The translations under genes were made by a program, and so were the position numbers. 64,000 nucleotides of DNA from Epiperipatus broadwayi. Lineage: Eukaryota; Onychophora; Udeonychophora; Euonychophora; Peripatidae. Of the stretch, positions 34,422 to 46,479 are shown one piece after another. The notes under the pieces are model-generated. The model saw only the letters and a list, made by a program, of their open reading frames with translations, ran no database searches and was not told the DNA's origin. The stretch spans positions 434,001 through 498,000 of the forward strand of contig JAQFVV010006256.1 of assembly GCA_028023455.1 (NCBI GenBank), in the 5' to 3' direction. Position 1 is the stretch's first letter. Each line of letters starts with the position of its first letter.

Positions 34422-34645
34422 TGTGATAATATGTTGAACTATTTCCATTGTCTATTATTAAATGTCCAATGTCTAAAAAATTTTAAACTTTTCAAATACA
34501 AACAACTTGTTAGTAATATCATCCAAATAGACAATATAGGTTATTAAGTTGTTTGTATTTGAATAGTTTAAAATTTTCTAGACATTCAACATTTAATAAT
34601 AATGGAAATAGTCCAATATATTACACCTTATATACTATTATCACA
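34422..34645. repeat. Palindromic (fold-back) repeat, ~85-bp arms
   Basis: The left arm (TGTGATAATATG, ACTATTTCCATTGTC, TTTTAAACTTTTCAAATAC, AAACAACTT) recurs inverted from about 34546. The reverse complement of the right arm reads GACTATTTCCATTATTATT, TTTTAAACTATTCAAATAC, AAACAACTTAATAACC. The spacer is about 40 bases. Probably a MITE; no target duplication was resolved. Confidence 0.8.
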
Positions 34646-34716
34646 AACCATCAGGAAAATACATTTACTTATACATAACTTCATATTTAAAAAAGAAAAA
34701 AAAAATACAAATATAT

Positions 34717-35590
34717 AAGAATACCAAACTCTCATACAGTAGTGTCATCAATGCAAGCCTTTGTAATCAATGGCTGCAGGAAGATTTGTACATAAAACCC
34801 TTATCTAGTGTTTACTCATCCAACATCTCCAAACTAGTTTCTAGCTTGTGGCTTTCATCAGTGAGGAACCTTGGATTTGAGAGCACTGTATCTAGATCCT
34901 AAGATCCAATGCAATTCTCCAGCAGCCACCTTTTACCTATTTGGTTAACAATAAAGTTAAGAGTCCAAGATGAAAACACAATAATGTTTCTAACCCAAGC
35001 TCATTCACTTGTACAGTCATATAGATCTGAGCTTAGTTCAGCATCCATACATTTTGGTGCCTTTGATTCTTCAAAAATCACAGTCACCATTATCCTGCTG
35101 TTAATAAGAGTACCAAACTACTGTATGGAGGGTTTGGTATTTTTATTAACAGCATGTGTAAAGCATATGAAATGATGATCATGTGATATTTTGGTGGTTT
35201 GATACCTATCCTGCCCATAAGATAATGGTGACTGTGGTTTTTGAAAAACCAAAGACACCAAAATGTATGGATGCTGAACTGAGTTCAGATCTATATGACT
35301 ATATAAGCGAATGAGCTTGGGTTGGAAACATTATGGTGTTTTCATCTTGATCTCCTAGCTTTATAGATAACCAAATAGATAAAAGGTGACTGCACCAGGG
35401 TCGTGCGTCTCAAATCCAAGGCTCCTCATTGATGAAAGCCACAAACTAGAAATTAGTCTGGGGATGTTGCCATGAGATAGAGATTTTATGCACACACTTT
35501 TCTGCAACCATTGATTACAAAGACTCTCATTTGGTAGCACTTCTGTATAGAGTTTGTTACTCTTATTATCAGCATGAGTAAGCATATGAA
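34717..35590. repeat. Large near-palindrome, ~380-bp arms
   Basis: The left arm runs from about 34717 to 35118 and the right arm, inverted, from about 35205 to 35590. Paired landmarks include CTAGCTTGTGGCTTTCATCA (left) against the inverse of TGATGAAAGCCACAAACTAG (right), CATATAGATCTGA, and CATACATTTTGGTG against the inverse of CACCAAAATGTATG. The centre holds a second inverted pair (TGCTGTTAATAAGAGTACCA and its inverse at about 35131-35153). A single-arm relative lies at 8345-8770. No transposase frame. The arms differ at roughly 10-15 percent of positions. Confidence 0.88.
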
Positions 35591-37059
35591 ACAGTAGTCA
35601 TCTAAAAATATATATATATATTCATTTAGATATCTAATCATTCCAATCTTACTAGTATCTAAAATAAATAGATATATTTGCGATATATATAATTCTGTAG
35701 GGGAGGGAGAAGTACATTTTTAAAAAAAATTCTTTAAAATAACTAGAGTAATTTTAAAACTAAATGTTCAAATCAAATGAAAAAACTATTTATAAATACA
35801 ATTTAAATTAAAAAAATATATAAAACTGATTTAAAATCAAAAATGTTTGCAGGTGCATTTCAGTTCTTATAAATATAAAATAACATATATTAGTGTGAAA
35901 CTTGCAATGGATACATAATTTGCAAGTAATAGAAATAAAAAAAACATTATGTTACAATTGTTTTGATAGAAAAAAGAAATCTTACATATTATTTTTCATA
36001 ATCTGCACTTTTGTTTAGAATTTTATTTTCTCTAAAATAAAAATACTGATTTATTGGGAGTGCATTGTAAGATCTTTTTTGTTATTGTTCTTTTAAATAT
36101 AACTATATCTAAATAGAATGATATGAAATATTATTTTTTAAATGATCTGTAATCATTATCAATAGTAGAATAAAAGAAATAAGAATGAATACTCAAATCT
36201 GCAGAATAAATTTCCAATAAATATGTAAATTCAGATATAAATTATTTACAGATTGGTGAGATTAAAAACTTATTGAAATATATCCATCTTTAGTTAGAAT
36301 TTGGTGTTTTTTTGTTTTAAATGACCTTTTAGAAAATTCCTCTAATGACTTGGCATCAGAATTATTATTTTTTAAACTTGGAACTGATTGTAAGTCGAAC
36401 ATAATGCAGAAGGACTATTCAATTTCAGTTTTATTAATATAGAATGCAAAATTGTTGACTGTTTAGCTTAAGTACAATATTATTTAAGAATTTTTAATAA
36501 AAAAAGTTAAAGGAATTAACTATGCATAGAATGTTTATTTTCAAATATTTCTGTTTAATATTAACTTATATACTATATATAAATTACTTTTTTTTTAAAA
36601 AAAAAAAAGATTTACTTTGTTTAAATGATTATTAAATTATAGATAAATAAAATGTTGGATTATATTTAAATAATTACATTCACCTGACAAAATTGTTATC
36701 TGGAAAAAAAGAAAGATTACTGAGTATAACAATTTTTAGCTATGAGGAAAGTAGCAATTTGATATAGCACTCGGACAACAACTAAACTATTTTAGCAATG
36801 CTTTTGTATATATGTATATACTAAGATGATAGTATCTCATGGCATACAATATAGTAGTGTGTGTATATATATATAAAGAAGAAAAATAAAAATGTATACA
36901 AACAAAAAATTTTGTAGATATTTATTTAAAATATATGCACTGGAATAACAGAATGCATAAATAATGATTTTGATATTTTAAATTATTATAAATTATTGTA
37001 TTTTAAATCAAACATTTAAAAAAGTCTATATAATGTTTTTTTTTTAAATTTTGATATTA
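35591..37059. other. AT-rich DNA, no gene
   Basis: Nothing beyond AT-rich sequence and short homopolymer runs is seen. Confidence 0.45.
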
Positions 37060-37067
37060 AAAAAAAT
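37060..37067. repeat. 8-bp target-site duplication of the second Merlin-like element, left copy
   Basis: AAAAAAAT precedes the left terminus and recurs exactly at 38741-38748. The A-run makes it less informative than a mixed sequence. Confidence 0.7.
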
Positions 37068-37140
37068 GGTACTAGTCTGATAGCTGGGCATGGCCGCTTG
37101 ATGGCAGTGTTTATGTGCAAAATACATAAAAATGCCATTT

Positions 37141-37832
37141 ACGTGGCCGGACTTATGGCTAATACCACAGTTATATTGTATTAGCCATTGCTTGATGGCA
37201 TTGCACAGAAATATTACAGCCTGTTTTATGCTTCATGACACTTTATGTGAATTTGCACAATTCACAGTTGGCTACCGTATTGTCTGACGATGGGTGGATT
37301 TCAAGTGGCCACAACTTTTGAAATCTTCATAGCAGAGTAATTTCATTTTTACTTAAATCACGCAGTCTGATGCACAAAGAATTATCACACTGTCCTCACC
37401 CTTCCCTACACAACTTGGAATGTGCAAAACATTGGCAAAAGGTAGGGCCGAACACGATTCGGCTGAGCTCATGCAAAAACTCATGTTTTTGCGAGAAAAT
37501 GTATAAGACAAATAAAATGGCACACTGTGGCAAACAGATTTTCAATTTGTGCCAATTGCTGACAACAGAACTGGGGTACACAGTGGCGTTTATGCGGCTG
37601 GACTTACGGCTAATACAAAAGTTTCTGTTGTATTAGCCGTTGCAAGCCGCTTGATGGTGTTACACAGAAATATTATGGCCTGTTTTGTGCTTCGCGACAC
37701 TTTACGTGAATTCGCTCAATTCACAATTGGCTATTGTATCATTTCTGAGGGTGGCTGGATTTCAAGTGGCACACAAATTTTGAAATCTCCATAGCAGAGT
37801 AATTTCATTTTTACTTAAATCATGCAGTCTGA
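37141..37832 (+). repeat. Direct repeat pair (~240 bp, period 451) in the Merlin-like element
   Basis: 37141-37372 and 37592-37832 share GGACTTA(T/C)GGCTAATAC, GTATTAGCC, CACAGAAATATTA, GCAGAGTAATTTCATTTTTA and GCAGTCTGA. Each copy carries its own stem formed by GGCTAATAC and GTATTAGCC around a 12-13 base loop. Identity is about 85 percent. Confidence 0.85.
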
Positions 37833-37961
37833 CTGACTCACTGAGAATTGTCGGTACACCGTAGTGCGGCAAGTCCATGAAACTACATTTGCAAAACAAC
37901 CTTGCAATTCCGTTATTAGTCATGCTCCTGCAATCGAAGATATTCGATTCACACACATTTC

Positions 37962-38584
37962 CAAAACAAAACGTTATGATTCTATGACATAAATCAGTAA
38001 AAAAAAAAAAGAAACTGACAGTTGAAAAAGTCAAAAGTTTTGGTCTTGTTTTATTTTTTTGGGGGGTGGGGGTGGTTGAGAAAAAGTTTGTCATCACTGA
38101 GATAAAAGTTATTTTTGTTTTGTTTTTATTTTAAAAAAAGGTAGAACAAGATTTTATTAAAAAAAAAAGATAATACAAATAAAATGTAATAAAAATTGGT
38201 TTTAAAAATAAGTTTTACTATATCAGCAGTAAAGATGTGTTTGTGTGTTATTTTTGTTATTGTAATTTGTTAGTAGGTACAGGAAAAAATGTTTTCAAAA
38301 CAAAAGGTTGTGATTCTATGACATAAATCAATAAAAAAAAAAAGAAAGTTGATAAAATCCAAAGTTTTGGTGTTATTTTATTTTGGGTGTGGGGGGGGGG
38401 GAGAAAAATTTTGTCATCACTGGGACAAAAGTTAGGAAAAAATTACTTTTGGTTTGTTTTTATTTTTAAAAAATGTAGAACAAGATTTTATTTTAAAAAA
38501 AAGATAATACATATAAAATGTAATAAAAATTTGTTTTAAAAAGAAGAAAAGTTTGACTATATCAGCGTTAAAGATGTGTTTATG
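37962..38584 (+). repeat. Direct repeat pair (~285 bp, period ~334) in the Merlin-like element
   Basis: 37962-38244 and 38296-38584 share GATTCTATGACATAAATCA, TTTGTCATCACTG, GTAGAACAAGATTTTATT, AAAATGTAATAAAAATT and AAAGATGTGTTT. Each includes a G-run. No coding function. Confidence 0.87.
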
Positions 38585-38748
38585 TAAGGAAAAAAATTAA
38601 AGACATACTAGAAAAAAAAAAGGAAAAAAAAAATTTAAAGACCTAATAGAAAGAAAAAAATCACTCGTGGCCTGGAAATATTACATTTGATTGTTTTTGC
38701 ATAGCATCAAGTGGCCATGCCTGGCTATCAGATTAGTACCAAAAAAAT

Positions 38749-41700
38749 CTTAAGCTTGTTTTAATGTTATAATAGATAATACTGGTAATTATAAAATGCC
38801 CCTATTTATTTTTAATTAGATTAAGTAAGAAATTTTTTTAAATTAAAACTCCAATCTGATTTTGTTTGAAGTATTAAGAAAACTTTTTGATAAAATTTGA
38901 TTGCATTTGAATTGAAAAGAACCATTAACTTTATTTTTTATCAAAATAAAGAAAAAAACTTAATTAGTTATTGTGTTTTCAAATTCCACTGTAGACTATA
39001 AAAATTGGTTTGAAACAAAAAACAAGGCAGTTGTCAATATCAGTTGAGTATGGATTCACAAGTAAGGGCTGAATTTTCAGTGGTTCATAGCTCATATTCA
39101 TGTACTAGATTGCTTGTCTGTCTGAAGTGTTATCAAACTAGAGATTGAATGAAGCTGATTGATTGCAAACATTGACCTGATATATATCTTTCCCAAAAAT
39201 GTCATTAAGTCAGAATACTACTCTTATCACGGATATGATTATACTAGGCCAATTTACTGACAGATTCCAGTACTAGCCATGAAACTAAGATTACCATATT
39301 ATGATTTTATACATATTCCGATTCATGTATATATAAAGAAGTACAAACAAAATTACTGCAATCATATATGTATATACTACGCATACAGATTACTTCATTA
39401 ACAGATATTAGCTGGTGAGTTGAATATATTATTGAAAATTGCATTATTTCAAACACTTTATACTTAAATATTTAATTTATAAGTTTTAAAAGTAAATGTC
39501 TCCAGACGATTTAATCCAGATTTTATTTTGGAATTATTAAAGGAAACTTAGAAATCTTTCTTGAATATTGGAAATGAAGAAGTTTTAAAAGAACTTTCAA
39601 GCTGGACTTAAGATAATCTTTTTTTAAAAAAAAACTTTTATTTACAATTTAAAATAATGTACTAATAACTTGATTCCTAAGAATATTTAAAATTCATATG
39701 AACTATTGTATGAGTGCATTTGTTTCATGTATATTTTTCAACATTGAATATTATGTCTTGTGAGAATATAATAATATGGATTTAATAAATTTATTATTGA
39801 TGAATGAAATATCATTAGAATATAAACACAAGTGTGTCCACATCTTAGTAAAGTGAATTGATTTTTTTTATTTTTTGACAACTTGAATATGGTAATTTTA
39901 TATTATTATACAGGCACATCTACATATTGAAATATCTGTAAAGTACCATGTTATAGCTTTTTTTTTTATTGTTTTTAAATAAAATGAGAATGGTGGGTTT
40001 GTATGTACAGTGTGCCTAATAAAACTTTTATTTTGATTTTACAGTTATTGTTTCTAATTAATAAATTTATATATTATTGTTTTAAGTTATTCCAGTGAAT
40101 TTATTTCATACTAAAATAGATTTAAAATATTATATGTTGGTTATTTTCTCTTGTCTCTAAAGTTATTGCTTCCTAAATTAAATTAGAGCTTAATAGTTGG
40201 TTTATATTTATGGGAGGGTTTATTTTGGTATTTTGGACATCCAGATGATAATCTTGGATGGCACAAAGATATCACATTTAAAGTACATGCACTATATTAT
40301 TATTATTATTATTATTATCATCATCATCATCATCTGTTTATAGTGGACCCCTTTCAAATCTAGTCATAAGGTTGACTGTTGATTTTTCATGGTGGTGAAT
40401 GATTTGATTACTTTTGTTTAATGCTGGATGAAACTTATTGTTAGTTTTATTCTTTGCTGATCTCTCATGCTCATTCATTTTTGTATTTAATTTGATTAGT
40501 TATTTTATTAGTGATCACCTTTCTCCATATTCATCTCTAATTCACATCTCACTTCATACAGTTACAATATATAACTGAACAGGAAGTAACTGAAGCTTCC
40601 AATGAGTTATATAACACAAATAAACTCTCCAAAAGACAAATGATATTATCTGTCTAGTATAAAAAAAAAACAACAATACCCAAATTATCATTGGGTTGTA
40701 TGTATTCCATTAATATATAGTTCATTTAATTGCATTATATAAAAATATATTTAAAAAAGCTGAATAAATATCATTTTTAGATTAATAATATTATTCTTTT
40801 AATAAATATACTGGAAGTTAACATAAACCTTGCTATTTATTCCAAATTTACAACATTGTAATACTATTTTTAAGAGATCATTTTTAATATTTGATGATGA
40901 TAAAATAAACACAATAAAATATTATGCAGTCATAATTACAATTATAATCGAAACCAAAATATGAAATTAATTCAAGTCTCAAAATAGAGAGATGTTAGAA
41001 TCTTTAAAAAAAAAAATTCTGACTAACATTATATGATCAGTTGCACCCCCACTCCCATCCTTTTTTTAATACCTATCTATCTGGGTAATATTAGTTAGTT
41101 TATTGAATTATAAGTTAAATGTTAGATACATTTTGCTTATACTATACAAATCACTAGATAATTATTCAATATTTTTTGTTCATAAAAGCAGTTGATTTCC
41201 AGAAGTTTTTTCATGAAAACTTTTCTATAATTTTTATAAGGTTTTTTGCAATAATAATATTTAATGATATAAACAGGTTCTTTAGATTAATGACTTATAA
41301 ATTGCTTTATGCTGTCAAAGTTTTATAATTTTATTTATAATAAGACACAAACTATATGCAAAGTTCTAATATAAAAATATTAATTCGATCAATGAAATTC
41401 TGGAATATAATTTTTAGTTTATTGCTAAAAATATTTTCAAAATTACTTAATATCTGTGTATATATAATACAGAAGATTCTTGATAAACATTATTATATGT
41501 ACATATTGATGAACTAGAGAAAGTAAACCTGTTACACATCAAATAATGCTATACATTTGAACAAGAATATACATGACCATTTCTTTCAAGTTATCTTTTT
41601 CAGTACCTCTTTTCCTCACTTTATTTTATGCAGCATATATCAAAACTATAAGTACAATAATAAGTATATATTGATTAAATACCTCCCATTTCTCTAAATC

Positions 41701-44700
41701 ACTATCAGAACTTCTAGAACCTTAAATAAATATTAAATAAGTTACATTTTGTTTGAAACCTTACTATTAAACAATAGTAGATATTGTGAAAAGATTCAAA
41801 TGTCACATAGAATAAATAACAAAATTCCAGAATGAAATAAATTAAAATGATTTACCTTCAATTAGTAGTTATAAAGCAATAAACAGTACATTAACCATAA
41901 ATCTTTTATCAATGGGAGATAAATATATTTATATATAAAGTTATAAAAATATTTACTATTTACAGTATTTATCTGAACATCATTACAAGCTTTGAAGGCA
42001 TATAGAACTTATAATAAAGACTGGGTAGGCTTATAAAGTGAGTTGTAGATTCCCTTTTCGTTCCTTCAATATGACTAAATTGAGTAAAGCTAATTAGTGC
42101 TCTTATTTTGTTGAGGTCTAGTGGATAGTCTCTTTAAAGTCTCATTCTCTGAAGTGATTATTAGTTTACTTGAAGGCTTTTTCATTATATTCTTTCATTA
42201 GTGTGTACTTTATAAATAAAGGTAAAATGTTAAATACATTCTGCATAAGTTATAACATATTTTAATATCTATTGGTTATATATTCACAGTATATTTTGTA
42301 TACTATATTTTAAATATTACATAACAATGTGTTTAATCAAAAAAAAATATTGGTTAAAAAGAATTTATTATTTCACTTTTTATCATTATCATTTAGGAAT
42401 CTTTCATATTGTTTAGTGATTAAAATAACTTTTTTTGATTTTTGTTTGTTTGATCATAATTTTTTTGTTTTGCATTAAATATCACAACCAATTTTTACAC
42501 TTTTAAACAATACTTTTATTTTTTTGTCATATGTTTTAATATTTTGCAGTTAGCTATGGCAAATGTAAATGACCATAAATTATTTAATGGTTTTATGAGA
42601 TATAATTTCAATAAAATTTTAAAATATATATATTTAATTTTTAAAACATTAACCTATATATAAATTTATACATATATGTAATCATATGCACATATAATAC
42701 CAAATATAAGAAAAAAGTTAAAATTGTTATACATGCAGATTGTATGCATATATGAGTAAATTTATATATTTGTTAATGTTCTATAAACTAAATATGTGTA
42801 AATAAATGATTTATTACAAAATTATATCTTGTAAAAAAACTTTCTATTCTCACTGTTTTTTTATGCCTTTATGCACTTCCAAAAATTACTGATAGTATCA
42901 TGCATTCTTTATAACATACTGCAATGGTCAGATTATGTATATTTCAACTCTTACACATTTTCTCTATTTATTTATATATTTACATAAATTATATGGGCTA
43001 CTTGGCTTCAATAATAGGAAATAAACTAATGTGTATATCTAAAACAATAATTTATTCAATACAGTAATGTAACATTACAAGCCCCTTTTGTAATGCCTGG
43101 CTAAATCACAGAAAACATAATTACTCCCAATGAATGATGGCAGATCACACAATCTTACATAAATAAAAGTAACAAATTATATAATAAATTTATTTACAAG
43201 TGTACTTATTAATTGATGTACAATTTATTTTCTTTAATAAATTACCAAATCACATAACAGTAATTTATTTACAAAATATAATCATTAATTGATATACAAT
43301 TTATTTCTTTAACAAATCATAGTATTAATCTATTTATAAATAATATAATATATTCGCTGTACCTTTAACCCTGACTTCATTAAACTTAAATATAATTCTA
43401 CGTATATAATCCATAAATACAAACATTTCTTTGATTCTTATGTCTCCTAGAAACTTACACATATATATGCTTTATATGGGATAGACATCAACACTATCTT
43501 TATCACAATAGTCATAAGAAATGATCTTTTTTTAGATCTTAATTCTAAATACAGCCGCTTGTATAATTTTAACTATAAAAGAATGGCTTTTTCATCCTAA
43601 CTCTACTGAATTAACCTTCTAGACAATAATTATATAATGGTCTTTTGATTGTAAACCTAATTTAATAAATTTAATACAACTACAATTTATACAAGAATGA
43701 TTCGTTAGGAGATCGATCTGTAATTCATTAAACTGATAGGAATGTAAAAAACAATTGCATATATATGAATTCATCTATATAAAATTACATTTTGATTATG
43801 ATTATTTGTGATTTATGGAATTTATATGTGTGCATTGCATTTACACATGCTGATATATAATACATAGTAATTATTATGTTTTAAAAAAATAATTATAACA
43901 AGTAAAGAGAAATTATTACAAGTTAATTTTTTCTTCTTTTTTTTTAAGCTGTCTGTTTCTTTCAAAATAATATCCAGATACAAGCATTATTTACAAATTC
44001 AGATTAGTTAAAATAAAGTACAAATTAGTCTTTAATTATAAGATTCACCAAAACAAAATAATTGTCATTTACTTCTTTCTGATAATTATTAAAAGTGTGT
44101 TTAGAGTGATAATATAGTCTTGTAATTTCTAGTTGCCATTTAAGTAAGCTCTAGTTCTTCATTTTGGGCAGTTATTCAAAGTATTATTCACAAGTGTTCC
44201 AGATTAGATCTAGTTAACTATTAATAGTGTCCCTCTTTTTTAGTCACAGAGGCTTAGTGAAATCCTGGGATTTGAATGAAGTAGTATTCCAATCTGTTAA
44301 GAGAAAAGAAAAACTAATTTTTATAAGAAAAAAAGTTGTTTCTGCTTTTACCCACTTATTTCGGTTCTTTTTTTTTTTAAAAAAAAAAAACCAAATTTGC
44401 ATATCACTTTGCTTAAAAGAGAGAGAAATATATATATATTTTTTTTTATTATTGAAATCAATAATAGATAGTTAATTTCAATACACATTCTACAATTTCA
44501 TTTAAAAATTATACACATTTAACATCAAATAAATATTTTATACAAACAGTTATTGTAAATTAAAATATATAATAACCAACTGTTTTCATTATATAAATAA
44601 AGTCTTTCTCAAAAGTCATAACATAATTCTATTATTTATCTTTCTTAACAAAGTTATGGCTTGAAAAAGACTATATATATAATTGAAAGTTATTTATTTG

Positions 44701-46131
44701 ATTTAAATTGTTTCAGAAATAAATTCATGATTTTACAATAAATCAGAGGAGTTTGTGTAATATATTTATTAAATATTCTGGATTAAATTAACAAAAAGTA
44801 TTTGAAGAATATATTTGTTCTATAATTATATATATATTGTTTATTTGTAAGATATTAACAAAAAAATAAATAAAATAATGCAAGTATAACAAAGATAGTA
44901 AAGTAATAAATTCAGAGATTTCGTATACATAAATATATACTGTATTCAAATTTAAGCATATATGAATGTATTCAATTGATCGTTGTGTCAAATTTTAGAT
45001 TTTTTTTGCCTATATAGATAGCAACAGCCATTCTCATTTGTCTTTTTGTGATTGTAAACAAAGATGTTAAATTGTCATAAACAATGAGACATTATTTATT
45101 TACATATATACAACACAAACATTCACTGGTGCGACTTTAATCACTTGATTTATAACTTAATTTAAAGTAAATAAAGCTTTCCAAGTTTTATTAAATGCAT
45201 TTAATTCTAATTATGCACAGACACAGTATATGGTAGTGTAACGATCCATATTTTAAAATAATTCCTATTTGATACTATTAATGTAAAATACTATCAATGT
45301 TAATTGTTTGAATGGATTCCAATATATTGCATAGATACCTAACTGCTCTCTACTATAATACACATTTTACATAATCTAATTGATTTAATAATGATCTTAG
45401 TAATTGACTGCTGCAATCAATTCCAAGCTATGATATTAGTATGGAAGAAACAATAAAATATAATAAAATAATTGTAAGGTACAAGAAATCACATCTGTAT
45501 TACAATGGTATCTATACAAGAGCAAATGTGATAATTGTATGCTACGATGGGGACTAACTGTTTACCATGTGTATGACGAGTATGAAAGAAAATAAATGGC
45601 AATGGTAGGACTTGATCATCTACTGCACATCACTGTTTAAATAAAATAATGATATAAGGGATCAGCAGTCGTAAATGATATTACAATCATCTAATACTTA
45701 TGCATTACATAAGAATGAGAATCAGATTTAACTCATAACCTGAATTGTCGGATAGCTAGCCATCCATACTACCTCAAAATATAAGAATAGTTAGCTTAGG
45801 CTGACCTATTTAACATAACCTTAATCTATTTTGTCTATGTAGCATGATTGCTCTCTGCTCATAATTTATAGATTTACTGAGTTAACATATTATTAAATAA
45901 ATAAATTGGAAATAGCTGATTGATATACCAACATTTAATAGTATGATAAGAGGTCGCTATTATATGCCAATTGTCTTTTGTAGATTAATTTTTATATGTT
46001 TATTGCCGACTAAATAGTGACATGATAAAGAGACTAAATTATCATTTCTTGCCATACCTGCTTGTAAACAAACTGAAAATAAATCTTAGATTGGAGATAA
46101 TAATTAACTAAATATGTGTTTAAAGTTTATA
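38749..46131. other. Long AT-rich stretch without recognised genes
   Basis: This 7.4-kb stretch is AT-rich with no supported exon, RNA gene or transposon terminus. At 40296-40334 there is a compound microsatellite of ATT then ATC triplets. Pieces at 39040-39330 and 45540-45870 are less AT-rich and could be UTR, regulatory or old repeat; no frame or second copy supports a call. The + strand frame 44227-44475 looks like chance. Confidence 0.45.
40296..40334 (+). repeat. Compound (ATT)n(ATC)n microsatellite
   Basis: Uninterrupted TAT/ATT triplets pass directly into CAT/ATC triplets. Confidence 0.85.
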
Positions 46132-46137
46132 TTTATT
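46132..46137 (-). promoter_or_regulatory. Polyadenylation signal (AATAAA)
   Basis: On the minus strand GAATAAATATAAAC lies about 120 bases after the stop codon of the 46259-46469 exon. The sequence between them has the more balanced composition of a 3' UTR. It supports a minus-strand gene ending here. Confidence 0.5.
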
Positions 46138-46258
46138 CTTTCGGTTGTCACAGTTCATGTTCAGTCCTTAGGTATTGGCAGAATTGATTCTTTATCATAG
46201 CTGTAATGGAAGGTTTTTAAGTCACAGTTCAGGTTTGATTAGAGGGTTTCCTCTTGAT

Positions 46259-46469
46259 TTAATAGCTGGTTTTTTTTATAGCACTGGACATTAGACTTTT
46301 ACTTATCTCAGATGGATTCATAATGGACACACGTTTGGTTGCTTTCTTCTGTGATTGATGTTTCTTTTTCTTGGACTCTGTGATGGATTTTTTGGCTTGC
46401 TTTCTGCCAGCTTGACAGAGCAAGGCAGATAACACTTTCTCTACCCCTGCATGGTAGATGTGGCAGGAA
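46259..46469 (-). CDS. Probable terminal coding exon of an unidentified lysine-rich protein
   Basis: A minus-strand frame runs from an AG acceptor candidate (CTACTAG, exon from 46469) to TAA at 46259-46261, about 69 codons. It begins CHIYHAGVEKVLSALLCQAG, a hydrophobic helix-like stretch, then RKQAKKSITESKKKKHQSQK, and ends VSIMNPSEISKSLMSSAIKK then TSY. Codon third positions use G and C far more than the surrounding DNA, and the frame lacks an ATG near its start, so it is likely the 3' exon of a spliced gene. The 46132 AATAAA fits as its poly(A) signal. The Lys-rich patch could be a nuclear signal or nucleic-acid contact. I do not recognise the family and name no function. A retrotransposed fragment or a chance frame remains possible. 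Confidence 0.48.
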
Positions 46470-46479
46470 CTAGTAGATT

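Larger units (their letters stand above)
37068..38740. mobile_element. Merlin-like non-autonomous DNA transposon
   Basis: The element is 1673 bp. The left end reads GGTACTAGTCTGATAGC; the right end, reverse-complemented, reads GGTACTAATCTGATAGCC. The inverted repeats extend about 38 bp through GGCATGGCC and CTTGATG. Its first 15 bases match the 21346 Merlin terminus at 12 positions (GGTxxTxATCTGATA). The 8-bp duplication is of the same type, so it is placed with Merlin. No transposase motif is visible. The interior consists of two pairs of internal direct repeats, and hairpins such as GGCTAATAC..GTATTAGCC. G-runs (38055-38075, 38390-38402) are unusual for this region. Confidence 0.78.

Noticed and set aside
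37549-38097. Overlapping 81- and 111-codon frames in the Merlin-like element
   Set aside because: They cross internal repeats and homopolymer runs and show no transposase motif.
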